From an uncultured Clostridia bacterium (GTDB lineage: Bacteria > Bacillota > Clostridia > Oscillospirales > Acutalibacteraceae), in assembly GCA_946535695.1 (NCBI GenBank), contig CAMNDS010000012.1:1-12777 (forward strand): a stretch of 12,777 bases of DNA. The letters are read 5' to 3'. The notes under the pieces are model-generated. The model saw only the letters and a program-made list of their open reading frames with translations. It had not been told where the DNA came from and did not search any database. Shown here piece by piece: positions 1 through 7,149 of this stretch. The position numbers and the translations under genes were made by a program. Within the stretch, counting starts at the first letter, position 1. Every line of letters starts with the position of its first letter.

Positions 1-2
1 AA

Positions 3-74
3 AAGGGGTTATTTTGTCATAATAACACTAAAGTTTTGACCCACGGCACAACCGGTGGTTTTGGATGTCAATAA
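3..74 (+). CDS. C-terminal end of an ORF entering from the left; Thr/Gly/Cys-rich tail
   Basis: The frame is open from the left edge to a TAA at 72-74 and gives 23 residues, ending in HGTTGGFGCQ. The tail holds four Thr and two Cys, a composition seen in cores of lanthipeptide-like precursors, and it lies just upstream of an NHLP-type export operon, where precursor genes often sit. The start, leader and ribosome site are outside the window, so it cannot be shown to be a gene. The two other frames close sooner (stops by about position 39 or earlier). A chance open frame is a fully possible alternative. Confidence 0.25.
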   Translation, partial: KGLFCHNNTKVLTHGTTGGFGCQ

Positions 75-125
75 ATATTTCCTCCGGCGGCGCCGGAGAA
101 AATATCTATCTTTTTTAGCAATACC
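75..125 (+). repeat. Palindromic intergenic repeat, copy R1 (reference copy)
   Basis: A GC-rich palindrome (82-98, CTCCGGCG, one base, CGCCGGAG) is extended by an ATATTT/AAATAT pair (75-80 with 100-105). It is followed by TATCTATC and the box TTTTTTAGCAATACC (111-125). The same modules recur near 6990, 8684, 9966 and, in reverse, 12328. No T tract directly follows the stem on either strand, so it is not a textbook terminator, although the hairpin may still act on RNA. Confidence 0.75.
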
Positions 126-240
126 TATTAATTTTTACCAATGACTAAAATTTGTCCGTGAAAAAAGTAAACAGAAGTGTCTTTTTCAGAAATTGCGGGT
201 GAAATGTCACATCATAATTGTATGTTATCACTAATAAAGT

Positions 241-267
241 TTGACTTTCTAGACTTATTATTATACT
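241..267 (+). promoter_or_regulatory. Probable sigma-A promoter of the export operon
   Basis: TTGACT (241-246) and TATACT (262-267) are separated by 15 bases. This is a short spacer, so the match is weaker than at the minus-strand genes in this window. Transcription would start near 274 and give a leader of about 30 bases before the ATG at 306. Confidence 0.5.
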
Positions 268-305
268 ATTTACACAAGAGCTTTTTATAAAACGGAGGTG
301 TTATT

Positions 306-866
306 ATGTCTAATAAAAATCTTTTCAGGAAAAGTTCTTTGGAACGCGTTTCTTCTCCCGAGCAGCTGGACGAATATGTTAAAGTCACGAGTCCGAATTT
401 AATTTTAATTATAATAGCGATTTTTTCGATATTATTTGCAGGAATAGTTTGGATTTTTAATTCTGATATTCCAAAATATGAAAAAGTTCCCGGTATTGTT
501 ATTACTGAAAACGGAGTAAAAAAATTATATTCGTTTGTTGACATAGGGACTTCTCAGAAATTAAAAATCGGAATGAAAACAAGAGTTTCTCCCGATTATA
601 TTTCGGCAGAAGAATACGGTTATATAAACGGCGAAATTGAAAGTGTTGGCACAAAAGTTGTTGATGAAGAAAGTATAACAAAATTTAAAAATCCAAGCAT
701 GATTGCTCAAGTTTTGCCTGCTTATAATTGTGTCGAAGTTGTTACCTTATTAAAAGAACCTTCAAAAGATAAAATTGCTCAAATGGATATAATAGATGGC
801 TCACAATGCACTTCGAGCGTAGTTATCGGCAGGGAAAGGGCGATTGATTTTATTTTGAACAAATAA
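306..866 (+). CDS. Compact HlyD-like NHLP-type secretion (membrane fusion) protein
   Basis: This 186-residue protein would link the ABC exporters of an NHLP-type bacteriocin/RiPP export system across the envelope. The N-terminal cytosolic stretch carries the family-like SSPEQLDEYVKVTSP block (residues 16-30). One membrane helix follows (about 31-52), then an extracytoplasmic beta domain with LKIGMKTRVSP and EEYGYINGEIESV (about 86-114). The usual HlyD coiled-coil hairpin is absent, so the protein is far shorter than classical HlyD proteins. Because the frame is intact and the conserved blocks are continuous, I read this as a compact variant rather than a truncation. The ATG at 306 has GGAGG seven bases upstream. 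It is the first gene of the operon, with 27 bases before the next start. The family assignment is from recall of the motifs. Confidence 0.85.
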   Translation: MSNKNLFRKSSLERVSSPEQLDEYVKVTSPNLILIIIAIFSILFAGIVWIFNSDIPKYEKVPGIVITENGVKKLYSFVDIGTSQKLKIGMKTRVSPDYISAEEYGYINGEIESVGTKVVDEESITKFKNPSMIAQVLPAYNCVEVVTLLKEPSKDKIAQMDIIDGSQCTSSVVIGRERAIDFILNK

Positions 867-893
867 TTTTAATGAAATTAGGGGGTGATTAAT

Positions 894-3041
894 TTGAAAC
901 GTAAAGTTCCGGTTGTAATGCAAATGGAAGCTCTTGAATGCGGCGCAGCATGTTTATGCATGATTTCGGCTTATTACGGCAAATGGGTGAGCTTGCCTAA
1001 AGCTCGAAAGGACTGCGGAGTTTCGCGCGACGGCAGTGTTGCCAAAAATATACTGGTAGCCGCCAGAAGTTACGGTTTTGACGCTTCAGGTTATAAACTC
1101 GACCCTGCTGATATAGGCGAAATGACGCTGCCGGCTATAATACATTGGAATTTTAATCACTTTGTTGTCGTAACTAAAATTGACTATAAGAAAAAGAAAG
1201 TTTATATAAACGATCCCTCACGTGGGCGTGTTGTTGAATCTATGGAAACTTTTGATAATTCTTTTACCGGAATACTTTTATCGATAACGCCGTCTAAAAA
1301 TTTTAAGCCCGAGGGTAAGCCCAGAAGCGTAATTTCTTTTTTAAAAAAATGCTTAAAAAATTCACTTTTCCCGTTTTTTTTGGCAACAATGATGAGCATT
1401 GCGCTCGGCATTATTAATCTTGTTTACCCGTTATTTGATAGATTTTTCATAGATAATATTTTAACTACAGGAAACGAAAATTGGCTAAACTGGTTTTTAA
1501 TTATTTCGTTTGGAGTACTAATTTTAAACGTTTTTATAGGCATAGTACAATCGATTCACTGGTTAAAAATCGAGGGCAAATTTGCGATAATTTCGGCTTC
1601 AAGATTCATGTGGCATTGTTTAAGACTCCCGCTTGAGTTTTTCGCGCAAAGATATATTGGCGATATAGTTTCCAGGCAAGAATCGACGGCTATGATATCG
1701 CTTGTCATGATAAAAAAAGTGGCACCAATGCTTATGAATCTTTTTTCGCTTATATTTTATTTATTTTTCATGATTAATTACAGCTGGCAACTTTCATTAA
1801 TTGGTATTGCGGCTACGATAATAAATATTTTTATAGTCAGATGGACATCGCAAAAGCTTTCAGAAATTCAAAAAGAATCGCTCCCGAATTCAGGCAAACT
1901 CATGAGTGTGACTTATTCAGCAGTCGAAATGATAGAAACTATAAAATCAACAGGTGCCGAGAACGGATTTTTCGAACGCTGGGCTGGATTTTATGCAAAA
2001 CAAAATAATACAAACGTTAAAATACTAAAATTTGCCCAATATATAGGCAATATTCCGGTTATAATTCAAGAATTTGCAAGTTTAGTTTTAAAAATTGCCG
2101 GAATTTATTTTATAATCGAAGGCAAATTCACAATTGGTATGCTGACGGCATTCGAAGGTTTTGTCGTAGGCTTTAGGCAGCCAATAGACAGCTTTATGGA
2201 CGTTTATCAAAGCTTTTTGGGAATAAAAAACGAAATGGAGCGCGTTGAAGACGTTCTTGATTATAAACTCGATGTTTCGGTTGTACCAGAAACTCCCAGA
2301 AAAAAACTCAGCAGTGATTTTTTAACAGGCTCTCTTGAGCTTAAAAATATAACTTTTGGATATAGTCCGTTGGCGGCGCCTTTAATCGAAAATTTTTCAT
2401 TAAAACTCGAACCTGGAAAATGGGTAGCATTAGTCGGCGGCAGCGGTTGCGGAAAATCGACTTTATCAAAATTAATTATGGGACTTTATCAGCCGTGGTC
2501 CGGAAAGATTTTGTTCGATGGCAAAGAACGAAATCAAATAGACCCGTATATTTTTCATAATTGCGTCTCGATGGTCGACCAAGAACGAATTTTATTTCAT
2601 GACAGCATAAAAAATAATATAAAAATGTGGGATAATTCAATAGAAGATTTTACTATGATTATGTCTACTAATAATGCAGATATTCACGAGACTATCGTAT
2701 CGAGAAGAGACGGCTATAATCACATAATCGGCGAGGGCGGAAAAGATTTTTCAGGCGGTCAGTGCCAAAGAATTGAAATCGCAAGAGCGCTCAGTATAGA
2801 ACCTGTTTTATTAATTTTAGACGAAGCAACTTCGGCACTCGACGCAAAAACTGAAAAAAAAGTCATAGAAAATATACGAAATCTTGCGTGTTCTTGTGTC
2901 GTGGTTGCTCACAGGTTATCAACAATACGCGATTGTGACCAGATTATAGTTCTAGATAAAGGCAAAGTTATCGAAATCGGAAATCATGAAGAGCTTATGA
3001 GCAAAAAAGGCTTATATTCTAAGCTCGTTACTGTCGAATAA
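894..3041 (+). CDS. NHLP-type ABC exporter with C39 leader peptidase (peptidase/permease/ATPase)
   Basis: A peptidase-containing ABC transporter (715 residues) that cleaves a leader from its substrate and exports the product using ATP. The C39 peptidase domain (about 1-130) has all expected active-site residues: Gln10 (oxyanion), Cys16 in LECGAAC, His89 in NHFVVV and Asp107 in NDP. Several membrane helices lie at about 157-430. The ATPase domain has Walker A GGSGCGKST (515-523), signature FSGGQ (619-623), Walker B LLILDEAT (639-646) and H-loop His673. I chose the TTG at 894: AGGGGGTGAT (880-889) is a near-perfect ribosome site, and the alternative GTG at 885 lies inside it. It probably works with the next gene as a heterodimer. 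Its substrate is not proven; see the minus-strand genes at 5245-6876 and 8724-9812. Confidence 0.94.
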   Translation: MKRKVPVVMQMEALECGAACLCMISAYYGKWVSLPKARKDCGVSRDGSVAKNILVAARSYGFDASGYKLDPADIGEMTLPAIIHWNFNHFVVVTKIDYKKKKVYINDPSRGRVVESMETFDNSFTGILLSITPSKNFKPEGKPRSVISFLKKCLKNSLFPFFLATMMSIALGIINLVYPLFDRFFIDNILTTGNENWLNWFLIISFGVLILNVFIGIVQSIHWLKIEGKFAIISASRFMWHCLRLPLEFFAQRYIGDIVSRQESTAMISLVMIKKVAPMLMNLFSLIFYLFFMINYSWQLSLIGIAATIINIFIVRWTSQKLSEIQKESLPNSGKLMSVTYSAVEMIETIKSTGAENGFFERWAGFYAKQNNTNVKILKFAQYIGNIPVIIQEFASLVLKIAGIYFIIEGKFTIGMLTAFEGFVVGFRQPIDSFMDVYQSFLGIKNEMERVEDVLDYKLDVSVVPETPRKKLSSDFLTGSLELKNITFGYSPLAAPLIENFSLKLEPGKWVALVGGSGCGKSTLSKLIMGLYQPWSGKILFDGKERNQIDPYIFHNCVSMVDQERILFHDSIKNNIKMWDNSIEDFTMIMSTNNADIHETIVSRRDGYNHIIGEGGKDFSGGQCQRIEIARALSIEPVLLILDEATSALDAKTEKKVIENIRNLACSCVVVAHRLSTIRDCDQIIVLDKGKVIEIGNHEELMSKKGLYSKLVTVE

Positions 3042-3085
3042 ATAAAAAAATAAATAAAAATAAATAAAATCAGGGGGCGAAAAAT

Positions 3086-5242
3086 ATGCTAAATGAAGAA
3101 AGATTAAAATTAAAAAAGCATCACGACGAAGAACTTTATAACGAAGCTATGCAGGATTTATTAAACGTTCTGGGAATTTCAAGTCCTGCCAGCGGTATAG
3201 AAACTAAAGCTGCAATTTCGTGTATTTTAAATTATTTTGGCCAAAAAATTCCGGAAATTCCAAAAGATATAACTGATTTGGGTCAACAAATAGAATATAT
3301 TTTAAGGCCGTCCGGCATGATGAAAAGAAGAGTAGAGCTCGTAGGCAACTGGTGGGAAGATGGTTCCGGAGCAATTCTTGCAAGCAAAAAAGACGGCGAA
3401 ATCGTAGCTTTAATTCCGGGCAAATGGTCAGGATATTATTATCATGATAAATTTGGCAAATCAGTAAAAATAAACAAAAAAAACGCAAAAGAATTTTCGA
3501 CAGACGCTTTTTGTTTTTACAGGTCTTTTACGCAAGGGCCGATGAAAATTATAGACTTAGTAAAATTTATGATTAAAAATATTTCGTATTTAGATATGAT
3601 ATTTTTAATTTTAATTTATTTAGTAATGCAGCTTTTAGGCATGATTATGCCGTATATTACAAATTTAATATATAATATTATAGTCCCATCGGGATCTATA
3701 AGCTTGCTCCAGACAGTAGCTTCGACTCTTTTGGGAATAACTTTTGGAAGAATTTTAATAAAAATAACTCAGAGTGCGATAAAAGCAAGACTCCAGGGTA
3801 AATTAAATTTGGCAGTTCACAGCGCAATCATGATGCGACTTTTTAGTCTTCCGGCTTCGTTTTTCAAAAAACGTTCTTCGGGAGATTTATCAAGCAGAAT
3901 CAATCAAGTAGCAGTTCTTTGTAATATAATCTCAGATACTTTTTTGTCTACTTTATTGACTGCATTTTTTTCTTTGGGATATATTTTCCAAATGACAAAT
4001 CAAGCACCGAGTATGGTTCCCGTGGGGCTTGCAATTATATTTGTTTCGCTTTGCTTTTCAGTTTTAATAACATTTTTAAAACAAAATGTGAGCAATAAAA
4101 AATTAAAATTGTCTCCAAAACTTCAGGCATTAGTTTTTAATATTTTTGGTGGAATGCAAAAAATAAAAATCGCAGGTGCTGAAAAAAGAATTTTTTCAAT
4201 TTGGGCCAAAGAATATTCTAAATCTCAAAAACTTGACTACAATCCGCCGTTTATTTTAAAAATTTATTCTATTATAGGGTTAATTATATCATCGCTGGGC
4301 AGTATTGTGCTTTATTTTGTTGCGGCAAAAAACAAAGTTCCTGTTGCAAATTACATGGCATTCAATATGGCTTACGGCGCGGTAAGTGCAGCAATAATGT
4401 CTTTAAACAGCGTAGCGCTCAGATTTGCAAATTTAAAGCCGATTATAGATTTAATAAAGCCGTTTTTGGAATCTGAAACAGAAAACAGCAACAAAGGCAA
4501 AATAGTAGACGCACTTCATGGCGAAATAGAAATCTGTAACACAAATTTCAGATATAATAAAACTGGCGATTTTATTTTAAAAAATTTGACTTTAAAAATA
4601 AGACGCGGCGAATATCTTGCGATAGTCGGCAAAACTGGCTGTGGCAAGTCGACTATTATGAGATTATTGCTCGGATTTGAAACTCCCGAACGCGGCGCTG
4701 TTTATTACGATAAACGCGATATTCAGACTCTTGATAAACGAAGCCTAAGACAAAATATCGGAGTCGTCATGCAAAACGGAGCTATATTTCAGGGGGATAT
4801 TTTTTCAAATATAATAGTCACCGCACCCTGGAAGACTATGGACGACGCCTGGGAAGCCGCCAGGATGGCAGGATTTGATAAAGATATTGAAAATATGCCA
4901 ATGGGTATGCATACTTTAATCTCCGAAGGTTCCGGCGGAATTTCGGGCGGACAAAAACAAAGACTTATGATTGCAAGAGCACTTATAAGTAAACCCAGAA
5001 TTTTATTATTTGACGAAGCGACTTCGGCGCTTGATAACATTACTCAAAAGATAGTTTCGGATAACATTGACAAGCTAAAATGTACTCGAATCGTAATTGC
5101 CCACCGGCTTTCAACTATCAAAAATTGCGACAGAATCGTAGTTATAGACAAAGGCACCATTTGTGAACAAGGCACTTTTGAAGAATTAATGGCTAAAAAA
5201 CAAACTTTTTATGAACTTGCTATAAGACAGATTGCAAGTTAA
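3086..5242 (+). CDS. NHLP-type ABC exporter, permease/ATPase partner without peptidase
   Basis: The second ABC half-transporter of the export operon (718 residues). It lacks a C39 domain. Instead, about 155 N-terminal residues form a cytosolic region containing GNWWEDGSGAILAS and VALIPGKWSGYY, a pattern typical of the permease/ATPase subunit of NHLP systems. Hydrophobic segments lie at about 170-450. The nucleotide-binding domain has Walker A GKTGCGKST (515-523), Q-loop Gln563, signature ISGGQ (619-623), Walker B ILLFDEAT (639-646) and H-loop His673, so it should be active. The ATG at 3086 has CAGGGGG at 3071-3077. The 44-base gap after the previous gene is AT-rich without a hairpin, which suggests co-transcription. 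It ends two bases before the stop of the convergent gene 5245-6000. Confidence 0.93.
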   Translation: MLNEERLKLKKHHDEELYNEAMQDLLNVLGISSPASGIETKAAISCILNYFGQKIPEIPKDITDLGQQIEYILRPSGMMKRRVELVGNWWEDGSGAILASKKDGEIVALIPGKWSGYYYHDKFGKSVKINKKNAKEFSTDAFCFYRSFTQGPMKIIDLVKFMIKNISYLDMIFLILIYLVMQLLGMIMPYITNLIYNIIVPSGSISLLQTVASTLLGITFGRILIKITQSAIKARLQGKLNLAVHSAIMMRLFSLPASFFKKRSSGDLSSRINQVAVLCNIISDTFLSTLLTAFFSLGYIFQMTNQAPSMVPVGLAIIFVSLCFSVLITFLKQNVSNKKLKLSPKLQALVFNIFGGMQKIKIAGAEKRIFSIWAKEYSKSQKLDYNPPFILKIYSIIGLIISSLGSIVLYFVAAKNKVPVANYMAFNMAYGAVSAAIMSLNSVALRFANLKPIIDLIKPFLESETENSNKGKIVDALHGEIEICNTNFRYNKTGDFILKNLTLKIRRGEYLAIVGKTGCGKSTIMRLLLGFETPERGAVYYDKRDIQTLDKRSLRQNIGVVMQNGAIFQGDIFSNIIVTAPWKTMDDAWEAARMAGFDKDIENMPMGMHTLISEGSGGISGGQKQRLMIARALISKPRILLFDEATSALDNITQKIVSDNIDKLKCTRIVIAHRLSTIKNCDRIVVIDKGTICEQGTFEELMAKKQTFYELAIRQIAS

Positions 5243-5244
5243 AA

Positions 5245-6000
5245 TCAATCCTTCGGTATTATCAGTTTTTTGAACTTTACTTCTGTATTTTGACTTGAAT
5301 CTTTGAATATTAAATTTTCATCTCCATCCAAGGTAAAAGTGTACATGTAGTCATCATCATCTTTAAGACTAATGCTATTTTCTTTATAAGTTACACTATA
5401 ATTAAAAATAGGATTACCTGATAATTTAACACTTACCTTTTCACTTTCTTTCTCAGCTAACTTTTGAAAAACTGAAAAAAAGAATGGTTTAAAAAGTCTT
5501 TCCAATATGTCACAATAATTGTTGAACTCTTCTTTGCCAATATCACAGGAGAATGCTTCTTTAAGTTTATCATAATTTGATATATAGTACAGTAAACTAT
5601 CAATAATATCTAAAATTTTCTTAGCAAGAGCCTTCCTGGCGGCACCTAGTTCATTTTTCACCGGCACCTCTTTCTTTTTATCGTCTAGCGCCTTTTTATC
5701 GTCTAGCGCCTTTTTGTCGTTTAGCGCCTTTTTTGCGAGTTCTCCTAAAGAATATCTACCCAATATAAAATTAGTGAAGAACCCGAACCCACTGTGAATT
5801 AATTCAAGAGCGCCAAGCCCACCGATTACGCCTAACGCAGCCTTTAAGCCAACCGATATGCCTTTTTTAGCTTGAGTACCCACACCTACTGCCGCAACGA
5901 TTTGCCCGGATTTAAAATTTTGAGTTGCCGAAGTTTTACCATTCAGAACTGATGCACAAGCAAGAAATAACGCGATTTTATCTTTGCCTAATTTTGACAT
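5245..6000 (-). CDS. Unrecognised protein with signal-like N-terminus and Gly-rich membrane segment (paralog 1)
   Basis: I do not recognise this 251-residue protein. A Lys-bearing start and hydrophobic stretch (about 9-19) look like a signal sequence. A Gly-rich hydrophobic segment with VIGGLGALEL lies at about 48-81. Then come three KALDDK-type hexapeptide repeats (about 91-108), a helical region, and a C-terminal domain that looks beta-rich with FTLDGDENLIF (222-232). I chose the ATG at 6000 because AAAGGGG precedes it; an in-frame ATG 48 bases upstream has no such site. A consensus promoter lies at 6062-6090. The first 79 codons or so match the broken paralog at 6197-6876 base for base, apart from a 4-bp gap and two changes near the start. 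The position beside the exporter suggests cargo or a surface protein, but this is inference. Confidence 0.83.
   Translation of the reverse strand: MSKLGKDKIALFLACASVLNGKTSATQNFKSGQIVAAVGVGTQAKKGISVGLKAALGVIGGLGALELIHSGFGFFTNFILGRYSLGELAKKALNDKKALDDKKALDDKKKEVPVKNELGAARKALAKKILDIIDSLLYYISNYDKLKEAFSCDIGKEEFNNYCDILERLFKPFFFSVFQKLAEKESEKVSVKLSGNPIFNYSVTYKENSISLKDDDDYMYTFTLDGDENLIFKDSSQNTEVKFKKLIIPKD
5675..5728 (-). repeat. Three 18-bp tandem repeats inside paralog 1 (KALDDK units)
   Basis: Three head-to-tail 18-bp units (5675-5692, 5693-5710, 5711-5728) encode six residues each. The first two are identical and the third differs at two bases. They extend the charged linker between the membrane segment and the C-terminal domain. 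The count may vary between strains without changing frame. Confidence 0.9.
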
Positions 6001-6061
6001 AAAAACCAACCCCTTTAAATTCAGATTAATGTAATATCCCGATCCCACAGGCTACTTTTAA

Positions 6062-6090
6062 ATTATAAAACATAAAAATTCATTTGTCAA
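6062..6090 (-). promoter_or_regulatory. Consensus sigma-A promoter of paralog 1
   Basis: On the minus strand TTGACA (6090-6085) and TATAAT (6067-6062) are spaced by exactly 17 bases, a perfect match to the consensus. The resulting leader is about 55 bases and is over 30 bases longer than that of paralog 2, owing to an extra segment around 6021-6056. Confidence 0.85.
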
Positions 6091-6125
6091 GCAAAATTTG
6101 TCAAAATAATAAAAAATTTTAAAAT

Positions 6126-6148
6126 TTTTTCCGGTAATACCGGAAAAA
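6126..6148. repeat. Perfect 10-bp hairpin between paralogs 1 and 2
   Basis: TTTTTCCGGT (6126-6135) pairs with ACCGGAAAAA (6139-6148) across a three-base loop. It lies downstream of paralog 2 and upstream of the paralog 1 promoter on the minus strand. No T tract directly follows the 3' arm, so terminator function is uncertain. Its CCGG core recalls the palindromic repeat family, but the TTTTAGCAAT box is missing. Confidence 0.6.
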
Positions 6149-6196
6149 CTCTTGCACAAAAATGAAAACTTTTAAATTTTTATTTTTTACCTGCAT

Positions 6197-6876
6197 TCAT
6201 TTCAGGTTTTTTAATATTGCTTTAAAATTACATTTATCAACCCTTTCAATTTCAAGTACTACATTGCCATTTCCATCCAAAGTAAAAATCCCCTTACCTT
6301 TAGAATCAACAGTAGTAATGCTATTAGTGGAATATATTATTCTAACTTTAAAATCTTCATTAACTTTAGGGTTATCACAACGAACATTTATAGTTAAAAA
6401 TTTCTCTGCTTTTTGGGCGAGAGTATTGCAAATAGGTTTAATATCTTTTAATATCCCTAAAATTTTTTGTTTCAATTGATTATTATTCATTCCCATCGTA
6501 CTGTTATAGATCTCAATACGTGATAACGCTACGTCATTATCAAGCTCGAGAAAAAGCTCAAAAAAATTTGAAAATTTCCCAGCAAGTTCCTCTTTGTTAA
6601 CTATCGCCTCTCTTACGACCCTCCCTATGGAATACTCACCAAGTATAAAATTAGTGAAGAACCCGAACCCACTGTGAATTAATTCAAGAGCGCCAAGCCC
6701 ACCGATTACGCCTAACGCAGCCTTTAAGCCAACCGATATGCCTTTTTTAGCTTGAGTACCCACACCTACTGCCGCAACGATTTGCCCGGATTTAAAATTT
6801 TGAGTTGCCGAAGTTTTACCATTCAGAACTGATGCACAAGAAATAACGCGATTTTATCTTTGCCTAATTTTTTCAT
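6197..6876 (-). pseudogene. Frameshifted paralog 2 of the signal/Gly-rich membrane protein family
   Basis: The expected ATG (6876) has AAGGAG eight bases upstream and a perfect consensus promoter. Translation from it stops after 17 residues because one CTTG unit is missing at 6840/6841, where paralog 1 carries the tandem CTTGCTTG. The rest of the gene is open to the stop at 6197: a membrane segment identical to that of paralog 1, then a diverged C-terminal domain that still keeps FTLDGNGN and NSI. A GTG at 6763 could start a 188-residue product without the signal-like part, but no proper ribosome site precedes it. Reading it as a recently broken gene is the simplest view; ribosomal slippage or a sequencing error are alternatives. 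Confidence 0.8.
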
Positions 6877-6904
6877 ACAAACCACTCCTTTTTGATTTTC
6901 TTTA

Positions 6905-6933
6905 ATTATATAACATAAAAATTAATTTGTCAA
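6905..6933 (-). promoter_or_regulatory. Consensus sigma-A promoter of paralog 2
   Basis: On the minus strand TTGACA (6933-6928) and TATAAT (6910-6905) have a 17-base spacer. The 29-base block matches the paralog 1 promoter at 27 positions. The promoter is intact although the gene behind it is broken, which supports a recent loss. Confidence 0.85.
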
Positions 6934-6960
6934 AAAAAATCAAAAAAAAATTAGATTTCT

Positions 6961-7031
6961 TTCAAAACTGATAATTGATATTTAAAAAATTTTCCGGAAG
7001 CGCTAGGTAAAACTAGTTTTTTAGAAATGCC
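6961..7031 (+). repeat. Palindromic intergenic repeat, degenerate copy R3
   Basis: TTCAAAACTGATAA (6961-6974) matches 12424-12437 at 13 of 14 bases. It is followed by TTTTCCGGAAGCG (6990-7002), a decayed form of the GC palindrome, and by TTTTTTAGAAATGCC (7017-7031), which matches the R1 box at 13 of 15 bases. It lies between the promoters of paralog 2 and yifB. Confidence 0.6.
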
Positions 7032-7064
7032 ATCTATTATCATTTTTATTATTATTAACTTTTA

Positions 7065-7073
7065 TGCTATAAT
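7065..7073 (+). promoter_or_regulatory. Probable extended -10 promoter of yifB
   Basis: TG at 7065-7066, one base, then TATAAT at 7068-7073 forms an extended -10. The -35 region is only TTTATT-like. The leader would be about 70 bases and ends in AAAAGGAGG before the ATG at 7150. Confidence 0.6.
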
Positions 7074-7149
7074 AAAATCAAATCAAGTCCAAGGTTGAAA
7101 GCAAAATTGCTAGAGCATATTGTCGACTGTCTAAAAAGGAGGCATTAAA

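Larger units (their letters stand above)
1..305. other. Intergenic leader region upstream of the export operon
   Basis: Apart from the possible ORF tail at its left end, this stretch holds one palindromic repeat (75-125), an AT-rich segment with no supported gene, and the promoter and ribosome site of the export operon. A 28-residue frame at 204-290 overlaps the promoter and lacks a convincing ribosome site, so I do not call it. Confidence 0.6.

Noticed and set aside
204..290. A 28-residue plus-strand frame upstream of the export operon
   Set aside because: It overlaps the promoter and most likely the transcription start of the operon, has no well-spaced ribosome site and no recognisable leader motif.
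5220..5244. Possible terminator at the end of the export operon (CTTGC ... GCAAG)
   Set aside because: Only a 5-bp stem with a 13-base loop and no proper T tract; it also lies within coding sequence.
5950..5976. Lipoprotein signal (FLAC) in paralog 1
   Set aside because: The -3 position is Phe rather than Leu/Val/Ile, and the Cys is Phe in paralog 3, so a conserved lipobox is not supported.
7074..7149. Riboswitch or attenuator in the yifB leader
   Set aside because: Only a trivial GCAA/TTGC pairing is visible and no known conserved riboswitch core; it looks like a plain leader.
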